Shown: positions 1 through 5,927 of the stretch, in pieces
How the letters are laid out: each line of letters starts with the position of its first letter
How positions within the stretch are numbered: position 1 is the stretch's first letter
Source of the DNA: CAZQQU01 sp964595625
GTDB lineage: Bacteria; Bacteroidota; Bacteroidia; Flavobacteriales; Flavobacteriaceae
DNA: 8,163 bases
NCBI GenBank assembly: GCA_964595625.1
Contig: CAZQQU010000028.1
Span: 1-8,163, forward strand
Direction: 5' to 3'
Translations under genes and position numbers: made by a program
Notes under the pieces: model-generated
What the model was told of the DNA's origin: nothing
Databases searched by the model: none
The model's input: only the letters and a program-made list of their open reading frames with translations

Positions 1-2
1 CA

Positions 3-1034
3 GACAAAGCAGGTGTGGTAAGCCAGCATATGGAGTATTTACCCTTTGGAGAGCTATTAGTAGATGAGCATTTAAACAGCCATAACTCACCGTTTAAGTT
101 TAATGCCAAGGAACTTGACCCGGAGACGGGCAACTATTATTACGGGGCGAGGTATTATGACCCTAAATGGTCAATCTTCCTATCCGTTGACCCGTTGGCG
201 GAGCTTATGCCTAGTTTTGGCGGTTATACATATACTTTTAATAACCCCTTGCGATATAACGACCCGACAGGGATGATGCCGGAAGACCCACCAACAGAAG
301 CAGGAAAATATGAAGGACAAACCTATTTTGATCAGGATACTGGAGCAACATATGAATGGGATGGACAAGGTGCTTGGCATTCTGATATGGGAGGTGAAAA
401 TGAATTACCTGCCGTTCACATAAATTATGAGTCTGCAAGGACGAAAGAATTTAAAGAAAAAGGGTACACCAGCAAGGATATTAAATTTAGAGATTATCTT
501 GAGCAGAATAATTCATATTATTTTAATATTGTATTAAGTCGTGAAGAAAGAGGTATATACAATCCTTTAACAACTACAAAAGGATACTGGGGTGATTTTA
601 AGTCTGAATTTGATGCCGGATGGCTCAATATAGACAAGAATAGTACAGGTTATTTTTGGCTAAACGCTGCTGGATACGCTATTGGAGGTTCTATGATATT
701 ACCAGTAGCAAGTGTAGCAACACCTACAGGTATGGGGGGTAGTTTTTTAACATCTTCTACACCTTCAAGCTCAATTACATACAGTACTTTTTTTAGACAT
801 GGAATATGGAGACTAAGTGCAAGAAACTCAACTGGTCAATTTGTTAGAGGACACGGAACACCATTGCAGGGAAGGATATTTAATCAATATTTTTGGCAAA
901 ACCCTTTAGGGCAAGCTACATCATTTACTGCTACTAATGCAAGTAAAATACCTACTTGGGCAAGATGGGCAATAGGAATAGGTGGTGGCGGAACTGTAGG
1001 GTATTGGCAAATGAGAGGTAGAGGAGAGTATTAA
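3..1034 (+). CDS. Rhs C-terminal tip protein 1 (5' partial), unrecognised toxin domain
   Basis: This is the 3' part of an Rhs/YD-repeat protein. The frame is open to the window's left edge ('DKAGVVSQHMEYLPFGELLV'), so the GTG at 15 is probably internal. Counting from that GTG, the Rhs core covers about residues 1-86, with FKFNAKELDPETG (28-39), YYYGARYYDP (41-50) and the closing DPTG (83-86) where the core normally ends and the variable tip begins. A linker with 'YEWDGQGAWHSD' follows (113-124), then about 210 residues I cannot assign. These include a glycine-rich hydrophobic stretch (about 216-245) and a second near the C-terminus (about 315-331, WARWAIGIGGGGTVGYW). By family logic this is a delivered toxin domain; the hydrophobic segments hint at membrane action, but that is a guess. 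The next gene, 98 bp downstream, is the likely immunity gene. The tip is visibly more AT-rich than the core. Confidence 0.85.
   Translation, partial: DKAGVVSQHMEYLPFGELLVDEHLNSHNSPFKFNAKELDPETGNYYYGARYYDPKWSIFLSVDPLAELMPSFGGYTYTFNNPLRYNDPTGMMPEDPPTEAGKYEGQTYFDQDTGATYEWDGQGAWHSDMGGENELPAVHINYESARTKEFKEKGYTSKDIKFRDYLEQNNSYYFNIVLSREERGIYNPLTTTKGYWGDFKSEFDAGWLNIDKNSTGYFWLNAAGYAIGGSMILPVASVATPTGMGGSFLTSSTPSSSITYSTFFRHGIWRLSARNSTGQFVRGHGTPLQGRIFNQYFWQNPLGQATSFTATNASKIPTWARWAIGIGGGGTVGYWQMRGRGEY
93..194 (+). repeat. Rhs core repeat block, copy 1 (102 bp)
   Basis: This segment codes for the conserved FKFNAKELDPETG...SVDP core. It has same-length, gap-free counterparts at 1836-1937 and 3675-3776. By eye, copies 1 and 2 are about 85% identical, mostly differing at synonymous positions. 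All three begin with the same 17 bases (TTTAAGTTTAATGCCAA). It is coding DNA that can also serve as recombination homology between Rhs copies. Confidence 0.75.
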
Positions 1035-1132
1035 TGAAGAATTACAATAGCTGAATTAAACCTAAACTAATACAAAAAATTATTGAAGTAGAGGATCAAG
1101 GAATTTTATAAACTTAAAATATATTATATACA

Positions 1133-1618
1133 ATGAGTATTTTCCTTATTACTATAGCTGTATTGGTACTTATAATAGCCATCTATAAATACACATTCAA
1201 AAAAGAACACTCTATTGAGTATATCTGGGATAATGATGAAAACAGATTAAAACTTGACTTTTTAAGAATATTTAATGATAATCCTAATCTAAGGTATTTG
1301 AAAATAAATTTTAATGATTTTTATGTACAATATATGCTTTGGACAGAAACAAGAGAGTTGTATGCCGAAACTATAAGTAACGAATATTTAACCAATCAAA
1401 ATAAACTTAATACACACCAAGTTGATAATTTGATTGGAATAGGTTTTATTTTACCAAATGCGAAAGACGAATTCGGAAACAGTACACTAAATTTCTCAAA
1501 ATGTTACAAGGTTAAAAATAAATCTGATTATATCAATGTCTTTCATGAGTTAAAATATATAATGGTATCAGTATACAAAATATCAAATAAAACAAAAATT
1601 AGTATGAAATATAGTTGA
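1133..1618 (+). CDS. Membrane-anchored putative immunity protein, TY-Chap-like
   Basis: This 161-residue protein has one N-terminal transmembrane segment (about residues 2-19, IFLITIAVLVLIIAIYKY) followed by positive residues (KYTFKK). By the positive-inside rule the rest should face the cytoplasm. The soluble part holds 'ELYAETISNEYLT...LNTHQVDNLIGIGFILP' (about 74-109), then an Asn-Phe-containing stretch and a C-terminal helix. This order (SNEYL, helix, 'L..IGF..P', 'NF.K') resembles TY-Chap-domain immunity proteins of polymorphic toxin systems; I judge this from memory of the family pattern. It lies just downstream of Rhs tip 1, so it is best read as that toxin's immunity protein. There is no Shine-Dalgarno; the ATG follows an A/T-rich leader, which is normal in Bacteroidota. 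It could instead be an unrelated membrane protein. Confidence 0.7.
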   Translation: MSIFLITIAVLVLIIAIYKYTFKKEHSIEYIWDNDENRLKLDFLRIFNDNPNLRYLKINFNDFYVQYMLWTETRELYAETISNEYLTNQNKLNTHQVDNLIGIGFILPNAKDEFGNSTLNFSKCYKVKNKSDYINVFHELKYIMVSVYKISNKTKISMKYS

Positions 1619-1622
1619 CTTG

Positions 1623-1645
1623 GGCAATATTCCAAAGTTAGTGAT
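1623..1645 (+). repeat. IS1-family-like terminal repeat, solo copy
   Basis: This 23-bp sequence (GGCAATATTCCAAAG then TTAGTGAT) matches the copy at 5574-5596 at 20 of 23 positions, with the 16 bases from 1630 to 1645 identical. Its length, GG start and GAT end fit IS1-family terminal inverted repeats. It starts 4 bp after the stop codon of the putative immunity gene. No transposase follows, so it is an isolated end or remnant. Confidence 0.5.
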
Positions 1646-1688
1646 TGCCTTGCCTCTCCCACGATTCTTTTATAAAAAACACGTCCTT

Positions 1689-1712
1689 ATGCTTCGACAG
1701 GCTCAGTAACCG
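1689..1712 (+). repeat. Possible dispersed repeat (CTTCGACAGGCTCAG)
   Basis: The 187-bp gap between cassettes 1 and 2 contains 'ATGCTTCGACAGGCTCAG'. It resembles a short intergenic repeat common in many bacterial genomes (CTTCGACAAGCTCAG type). Only one copy is present here and no inverted partner is visible, so this rests on recognition alone. Confidence 0.3.
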
Positions 1713-1742
1713 TAAGGAAATATACTAAAAATGAGCGGGTTG

Positions 1743-1774
1743 TTGTGAGGTTTAATGTAAAAAAAATATATTTG
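1743..1774 (+). promoter_or_regulatory. Candidate Bacteroidota-type promoter upstream of Rhs tip 2
   Basis: TATATTTG at 1767-1774 fits the Bacteroidota -7 consensus TAnnTTTG. A TTG at 1743-1745 lies 21 bp upstream, close to the usual spacing for the -33 TTTG/TTG element. The ATG at 1806 is about 30 bp downstream. Such matches are frequent in AT-rich DNA, so this is only a candidate. It could let the displaced tip 2 be transcribed separately. Confidence 0.25.
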
Positions 1775-1805
1775 AGAAGTTTAAGAATAGCGTGATCGTA
1801 CGGAT

Positions 1806-2723
1806 ATGCAAACTATAAACTCCCCTAACAGCCTCTTTAAGTTTAATGCCAAGGAACTCGACCCCGAGACCGGGAATTATTATTATGGGGCGAGGTATTA
1901 CGACCCCAAGTGGAGTATCTTTATATCCATTGACCCGCTTTATGAAATGTTTCCTGGAGTTTCTCCTTATGCTTATGTCTTAAACAACCCTGTTAGATAT
2001 ACAGACCCTACGGGAATGGCGGCGGAAAATGCTGATGATTGCGGTATTGGCTGTAGTTTGCGTAAAGTTTTTAATACTATTTTTCATCCAAACCGAAGCC
2101 AATTACCAGACGGCAGAATAGAACGGTCAGGGACAAAAGGCGGTACATCAAGAGCAACAGGGTGGAAATTTGATGACCCTGCCACAAATGATAAAAAAGA
2201 AACATCATCACAATCCAGACCCGTTCAGGAATCTATTGCCTCTAACTTAAGTATAATGGGTATTAACCCGCAAACCTTTATACCGCAAATTGATGTGCAA
2301 TTGCCGACTTTGAACCCTATTAATAGAAATTCAATTAGATTTGATGATAGAGAAATTGCTATTATTGGTCCTCAAAGTGTAGATTTTAATTTTTCTACGG
2401 TAGGAGGCACAGCATCCCGAAGCACAGACGGAGTAAGAACGGGTACAAACCATATTTTGCCATTGACCAACAGCCAGCAACAAAACTTGCAAGCCATTGC
2501 TAATTATTTGATTGCCAATCCACAGGCAACAATCAGGTTTCAATACCCTACACCACTAAACAGTTCGCACCCTAATTTTAATACTGACATAAGAGAGGTC
2601 TATCAGATGAATTTTAGCCAAATAACCAACTACCTGATACAGCAAGGCGTTACTGACCCCAACCGGCGTGTATTGATGAACTACGGCACAGGTTTTGATT
2701 TTATCGTTAATCCAGGTAATTAA
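1806..2723 (+). CDS. Displaced Rhs tip protein 2 with degenerate OmpA-like C-terminus
   Basis: The N-terminus keeps only the last part of an Rhs core: FKFNAKELDPETG (residues 11-23), YYYGARYYDP (25-34) and DPTG (67-70). The 'HPDHLGSSSYIT...EYLPFGELL' half is missing, and an in-frame TAG at 1788 rules out a longer protein, so this is a displaced tip rather than a full Rhs gene. A linker with two close cysteines (CGIGC, 79-83) and a Ser/Thr-rich region follow. Residues about 217-300 read as an OmpA-like alpha/beta domain: 'LTNSQQQNLQAIANYLIANPQATIRF', a loop, 'NFSQITNYLIQQGV', then 'RRVLMNYGTGF'. The HTDxxG loop and the Asp/Arg that bind peptidoglycan in OmpA proteins are not visible, so the fold may serve another purpose. 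The ATG at 1806 is the only reasonable start after the TAG. A metalloprotease gene follows 12 bp after the stop. Confidence 0.75.
   Translation: MQTINSPNSLFKFNAKELDPETGNYYYGARYYDPKWSIFISIDPLYEMFPGVSPYAYVLNNPVRYTDPTGMAAENADDCGIGCSLRKVFNTIFHPNRSQLPDGRIERSGTKGGTSRATGWKFDDPATNDKKETSSQSRPVQESIASNLSIMGINPQTFIPQIDVQLPTLNPINRNSIRFDDREIAIIGPQSVDFNFSTVGGTASRSTDGVRTGTNHILPLTNSQQQNLQAIANYLIANPQATIRFQYPTPLNSSHPNFNTDIREVYQMNFSQITNYLIQQGVTDPNRRVLMNYGTGFDFIVNPGN
1836..1937 (+). repeat. Rhs core repeat block, copy 2 (102 bp)
   Basis: This block aligns without gaps to 93-194 and 3675-3776. Homology to other Rhs cores begins abruptly just upstream, near 1818-1836. That places the join between the core fragment and unrelated DNA within the first codons of this reading frame. 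Confidence 0.75.
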
Positions 2724-2735
2724 AATGCAGGTTCT

Positions 2736-3347
2736 ATGGTAAGATATTGTACACTATTCCTAATGCTGTTTGTATTAACGAGTTCAGCACAGGTAAATGT
2801 TGAAAATGACTCTATAATTATATGGAACAAAGACCGAAAAATCACTTGGGATGATTTTTTGTCTGAAAAAAAAGTAAACGTTCATAAATATGAAAATAAA
2901 AGTGAAGAATATGCCGGAGCCTCAATAGCTGTTTCCCTTCAAATTTACCCTAAAGAAGTTAATTGTTGGAATATTGATTATATAGAAGTGGTGGCTCAAA
3001 TGAATAAAGCTAAGTCTTGGGCAAAATTTAAAACGAATGTAGTTTTAAGCCATGAGCAAACCCATTTTGATATAGCAGAGCTTTATGCCCGAAAAATAAG
3101 GAAAGCGATACAAGAATTTATAGAAGAGAGTGAAGGATGTGATTTACAGGGTATTGCCGATATTTATTACCGTCTGGAAGAAGAACACTGGCAAACCCAG
3201 TTTTTATATGATGATGAAGTAAGAGAATGTGAAGATAAAGAAGCCTATCTGTGTCATAATCTTGAAAAACAATGGGAATGGGATAAAAAAATTGCTTGTC
3301 AATTAGAGGAGTATAAAGACTATGAATTAGTAATTGATATAGATTAA
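2736..3347 (+). CDS. Secreted zinc metalloprotease, DUF922-like
   Basis: The 203-residue protein opens with a signal peptide (residues 1-19, ending SSAQ, a typical Bacteroidota cleavage site), so it should act in the periplasm or outside. The mature N-terminus has 'IIIWNKDRKITWDDF' (27-41), then 'AGASIAVSLQI' (60-70). The catalytic motif is HEQTH (106-110; DNA 3051-3065) in 'VVLSHEQTHFDIAELYARKIRKAI'. The W-x(6)-W-x-DF start and the HEQ-HFD-E-YARK block match the DUF922 family of predicted Zn-dependent proteases. A long, acidic, Glu-rich C-terminus follows. It starts 12 bp after Rhs tip 2 and ends just before a terminator, so the two genes probably share a transcript. It occupies the immunity position, yet a protease is not an ordinary immunity protein; it may act on the tip, or may simply be a neighbour captured with it. 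Confidence 0.8.
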   Translation: MVRYCTLFLMLFVLTSSAQVNVENDSIIIWNKDRKITWDDFLSEKKVNVHKYENKSEEYAGASIAVSLQIYPKEVNCWNIDYIEVVAQMNKAKSWAKFKTNVVLSHEQTHFDIAELYARKIRKAIQEFIEESEGCDLQGIADIYYRLEEEHWQTQFLYDDEVRECEDKEAYLCHNLEKQWEWDKKIACQLEEYKDYELVIDID

Positions 3348-3383
3348 CTGGAATTAGATTAGGGTAATGTTTAAAAAGCAAAT

Positions 3384-3409
3384 AAGCGGGCAAAATGTTC
3401 GCTTTTTTT
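3384..3409 (+). terminator. Intrinsic terminator after the DUF922 gene
   Basis: A 9-bp stem (AAGCGGGCA at 3384-3392 with TGTTCGCTT at 3396-3404, two G-U pairs) closes an AAA loop and runs into seven T residues (3403-3409). It lies 36 bp past the stop at 3347, so it likely ends the cassette 2 transcript. Confidence 0.65.
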
Positions 3410-3518
3410 ATATCCATAATCGGCAAAATAGGTCAAAATCCAAAAAGTTATCAACAACACGCCAAAACACCGCCACGCCCCCACCGTAGAAAGTAATGTT
3501 ACAAGTATAGGAAATAAT

Positions 3519-4511
3519 GTGCCCGTGTACACAGACAAGTATTTTTTCCATCCTGACCACTTGGGCAGCTCAAGTTATATTACTAATTTAGCGGGTACGA
3601 TCTCACAACATATTGAATATCTTCCGTTTGGTGAACTCCTTGTTGAAGAACATCTAAACAGCCATAACTCGCCATTTAAGTTTAATGCCAAAGAGCTTGC
3701 CCCAGAAACTGGAAATTACTACTATGGGGCAAGGTATTACGACCCAAAACTGTCGATTTTTCTGTCTGTCGACCCGCTTTTTGAAAAATACCCTACGCTT
3801 TCGCCTTACATTTATACGGCTAATAATCCGGTAAAATATGTAGATCCTGATGGAAGAAAGATTGTTGATCCTGCAAGTAAAAAAATTGCTAATGATTTGA
3901 AACTGTCTCTGGAATTAAGATATTATGCTTTAGGGAATGAACTAATTGCAATAATTAGATCAGCAAAAACGAATAGAAATGGAGACATAAAACTTACTAA
4001 AGCCCAAATGGCTCAATTATCAGAAATTAGCTCTAAAAGAGCAGAATTGACAAAATCTCTTAATGATATAAATAATATGATAAATGACCCAAATAACTAT
4101 TATGAATTTAGGAGTGGCACGCCTGAGACAAAAAGAGTTAATGCTAACACAATTGCAATGTATAGTGATGGAATGGGCAGTAAGGTACACGAGACACGTC
4201 ACGGCGGACAAATAGCAAGAGGAGAATACGATGTTGATGTAAATGGATTTGTGACTCTTGGGAGTTATGGTGCAAGTAAAGAAATAGATGCGTATAGGGC
4301 TCAGTTAGCTTTTGATGGGAAGATTCAATTTGAACCTTATAGAGATTATAATAGTTTTGAGAATTTATTAAAAATTGGTCAAACTGAAGAAATAACTAAT
4401 TTTGGCCAAATTAATAACTCCTTTCTTGAAAAATTAGTAGATAATCCTGGTTTGCAACAAGAAAGAATATACGGAACACAACAAGACAAACCATTATTTT
4501 ATGAAAATTAA
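3519..4511 (+). CDS. Displaced Rhs tip protein 3 with HExxH metallopeptidase toxin domain
   Basis: This tip keeps a longer core than tip 2: FFHPDHLGSSSYIT (residues 9-22), EYLPFGELL (33-41), FKFNAKEL (53-60), YYYGARYYDP (67-76) and DPDG (109-112). The usual ELDPETG reads ELAPETG here. After a helical, Lys/Glu-rich linker (about 118-190) comes 'SKVHETRHGGQIARGEYDV', giving an HETRH zinc motif (224-228; DNA 4188-4202). 'ASKEIDAYRAQ' follows (252-262), whose Glu255 is a good third zinc ligand. This is the pattern of a metallopeptidase toxin domain at an Rhs C-terminus. The GTG at 3519 is the first canonical start, but the frame is open back to 3432, just after a TAG, so the gene looks 5' truncated and its true start is uncertain. 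The stop codon overlaps the next gene by 11 bp. Confidence 0.8.
   Translation: MPVYTDKYFFHPDHLGSSSYITNLAGTISQHIEYLPFGELLVEEHLNSHNSPFKFNAKELAPETGNYYYGARYYDPKLSIFLSVDPLFEKYPTLSPYIYTANNPVKYVDPDGRKIVDPASKKIANDLKLSLELRYYALGNELIAIIRSAKTNRNGDIKLTKAQMAQLSEISSKRAELTKSLNDINNMINDPNNYYEFRSGTPETKRVNANTIAMYSDGMGSKVHETRHGGQIARGEYDVDVNGFVTLGSYGASKEIDAYRAQLAFDGKIQFEPYRDYNSFENLLKIGQTEEITNFGQINNSFLEKLVDNPGLQQERIYGTQQDKPLFYEN
3675..3776 (+). repeat. Rhs core repeat block, copy 3 (102 bp)
   Basis: This block aligns gap-free to 93-194 and 1836-1937 but is the most diverged copy, with many synonymous changes plus Asp-to-Ala in the DPETG motif and KLS in place of KWS. The divergence suggests it came from a different Rhs gene, or is older, than copies 1 and 2. 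Confidence 0.7.
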
Positions 4512-4992
4512 CCCACTCATTATGTTCTTTTTTTGTTGTTTTACTTTTTCTTGTGGTGTCAGAACACATAATGAATTAGTAGGAAATAAATTTATTTTCC
4601 AAAATAAAGAAAGAAGATTGACTATACATTTTATAACTAATGATACATTGGTTATAAATAATTATTTTGATTGTAATGTCGACAACCAATTTAAATATTT
4701 TACTGTTAAATCAATATATAAAATTAAAAAAAACAATATTTATGTTTCTGATGTTGAAGAAATTAAATTTCCATTTGTAGAAGATGAAGACTGCTTTTTT
4801 TTATCTAAAGATTATAGAGAAAGAAAAAAAAGGTTTTATCCGGGAGGAGAATTGGTAGATGATAATGACGCAACACTTTTTGAGTTTCCAGCTTTGGATA
4901 AGCTAACTATTTTAAATGATACTACTCTTGTATTTTATAAAGATGTTACGCTATCAAAATCAATAGGTTTTATTTTTAAAAAAAACCGGTAG
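4501..4992 (+). CDS. Putative immunity lipoprotein A for tip 3
   Basis: This 163-residue protein has a short Lys start, a hydrophobic segment and a lipobox FTFSC with the lipidated Cys at 18. It should therefore be a membrane lipoprotein facing the periplasm. Its ATG lies inside the end of tip 3 (ATGAAAATTAA, 11-bp overlap), which implies coupled translation and a shared task, most simply immunity to the metallopeptidase toxin. The mature part is predicted mostly beta and charged, with 'ITNDTLVINNYFDC' (about 45-58) and a C-terminal 'SIGFIFKKN'. The same elements recur in the next gene. I recognise no named family. The gene is very AT-rich compared with the Rhs core. Confidence 0.75.
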   Translation: MKINPLIMFFFCCFTFSCGVRTHNELVGNKFIFQNKERRLTIHFITNDTLVINNYFDCNVDNQFKYFTVKSIYKIKKNNIYVSDVEEIKFPFVEDEDCFFLSKDYRERKKRFYPGGELVDDNDATLFEFPALDKLTILNDTTLVFYKDVTLSKSIGFIFKKNR

Positions 4993-5031
4993 TATATGGT
5001 GGTAATGGGTTAAACTCAAACACAGAGTTTT

Positions 5032-5571
5032 ATGAAAATTAGAATAATCATATTATTACAATTGATTTTGTTCTCTATAGGATGTCAGGTTCAAAAAACG
5101 GTGGTTTTTAACAGCAGTCAATCCTATGGATATAGTGATGTTTATGCAGATTATCAAATAAGATTTGTAAATGACTCTATATTGGTAATTTTACAAAATT
5201 TCAAATGTGAAAAATTGCCAGATAGTTTAAAGCATAGAGAAATCACAGCATTGTATAAACAAGAAAAACCAATAGTGCTTCGAAATAAATTATTTATTGA
5301 ACCATACGGACGTAAAAAAGTTGAATTTGTACAAATCAATCTTATTAATCTTTCACAAAATAAAAATGAATATCCTAATATTGAAGGGGATGGAGTTTGC
5401 TCAATTTTCAATGAATTAAACAGATTTGACAGGAAGGTTTATGATGGTCGAACAATATTTTCTTTGTTTAATAAAGCAAACATAATAGATTTTAATGAAG
5501 CCCATTTGCATTATAGGGTTGATGATGACAGAATAGGGTTTGGTTTGAAAAGCTTTAAAAGGATAAATTAA
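5032..5571 (+). CDS. Putative immunity lipoprotein B, paralogue of lipoprotein A
   Basis: This 179-residue protein has a hydrophobic signal and a lipobox LFSIGC with Cys18, the same position as in the preceding lipoprotein. 'RFVNDSILVILQNFKC' lines up with 'HFITNDTLVINNYFDC' of lipoprotein A, and the C-terminal 'DRIGFGLKSFKRIN' lines up with 'KSIGFIFKKN', so the two are probably distant paralogues. It starts 39 bp after lipoprotein A and is likely in the same transcript. The neighbour-based role is immunity or an accessory periplasmic function. It could also be an orphan immunity gene left from a lost tip. An IS1-like end begins 2 bp after its stop. Confidence 0.72.
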   Translation: MKIRIIILLQLILFSIGCQVQKTVVFNSSQSYGYSDVYADYQIRFVNDSILVILQNFKCEKLPDSLKHREITALYKQEKPIVLRNKLFIEPYGRKKVEFVQINLINLSQNKNEYPNIEGDGVCSIFNELNRFDRKVYDGRTIFSLFNKANIIDFNEAHLHYRVDDDRIGFGLKSFKRIN

Positions 5572-5573
5572 TA

Positions 5574-5596
5574 GGTAGTGTTCCAAAGTTAGTGAT
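5574..5596 (+). repeat. IS1-family-like terminal repeat, best copy
   Basis: The 23 bp GGTAGTGTTCCAAAG + TTAGTGAT begin and end like IS1-family terminal repeats, whose E. coli versions start GGTAATG/GGTGATG and end TGAT (recalled, not looked up). It starts 2 bp after the lipoprotein B stop. No transposase follows directly. The same sequence with changes lies at 1623-1645 and 5730-5752. Confidence 0.55.
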
Positions 5597-5654
5597 ATTC
5601 AAAAAAGAGGTGTTTAACTTATTGAAAATCAAAAATTAAAATAAATAACACAGT

Positions 5655-5690
5655 AATACAAAAGACGGACATTAGTCCGTCTTTTGTATT
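5655..5690 (+). terminator. Perfect 16-bp hairpin, probable bidirectional terminator
   Basis: AATACAAAAGACGGAC (5655-5670) pairs without mismatch with 5675-5690 around an ATTA loop. The A-rich left flank and T-rich right flank (CTTTTGTATTTTT) give a poly-U tract on either strand, so it can act in both directions. It lies between the lipoproteins and the IS1 remnant. It would end the cassette 3 transcript and insulate the truncated Rhs gene downstream. Confidence 0.7.
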
Positions 5691-5713
5691 TTTAACTGCT
5701 TAAATCGTCTGAA

Positions 5714-5905
5714 ATGATAAAAAATGACACCTCGTGTTTCAAAGTTAGTGATGCCCTTTTATGCCCTTATTGTAAAAGTAAAAACATTATCAAAAATGGG
5801 AGAACCAAAAACAAAAAGCAACAATATTTTTGTAAAAACTGTACCAGGAGATTTATAGATTATTATACTTACCAAGCTTATAACCTTACTATCACAACCA
5901 GCTAA
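5714..5905 (+). pseudogene. Truncated IS1 InsA-like zinc-ribbon protein
   Basis: The translation contains CPYC (residues 17-20) and CKNC (40-43) spaced as a four-cysteine zinc ribbon, with 'NGRTKNKKQQYFC' and 'RRFIDYYTYQAYN' between and after. This is the N-terminal DNA-binding module of IS1-family InsA/transposase. The helix-turn-helix half and the whole DDE catalytic part are missing: the frame stops 20 residues after the last Cys. The ATG at 5714 lies upstream of the presumed element end at 5730, and no ATG lies between that end and the first Cys, so the native start is unclear. It is a non-functional remnant. Confidence 0.7.
5730..5905 (+). mobile_element. IS1-family element remnant (left end only)
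   Basis: A diverged left terminal repeat (5730-5752, ending TTTCAAAGTTAGTGAT, about 19 of 23 matching the copy at 5574) leads directly into the InsA-like zinc ribbon. The right end, most of the transposase and the right repeat are absent; no reverse-complement copy of the repeat was found anywhere in the window. Rhs sequence resumes at about 5906, so a deletion or recombination joined the IS fragment to the middle of an Rhs gene. The right border is approximate. Confidence 0.6.
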
Positions 5906-5927
5906 TAAGCACAGCACCCATACGCTG

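Noticed and set aside
1623..1649. A hairpin formed by GGCAAT and ATTGCC around the IS1-like end.
   Set aside because: A six-base stem around a 15-base loop with no T-run; better explained as part of the terminal repeat than as a terminator.
3363..3385. A possible fourth IS1-like end after the DUF922 gene (GGTAATGTTTAAAAAG).
   Set aside because: Only the first nine or so bases resemble the 23-bp repeat; the conserved AAAGTTAGTGAT half is absent.
3448..3456. A DnaA-box-like 9-mer (TTATCAACA).
   Set aside because: It is a single site with one mismatch to TTATCCACA and no cluster or origin context.
5154..5411. Minus-strand open frame of 85 codons, and others opposite the Rhs genes (180-438, 2331-2543, 3118-3426, 6128-6349, 6390-6596, 6870-7079).
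   Set aside because: All lie antisense to better-supported genes, show no recognisable motifs and have compositions expected of reverse-frame shadows.
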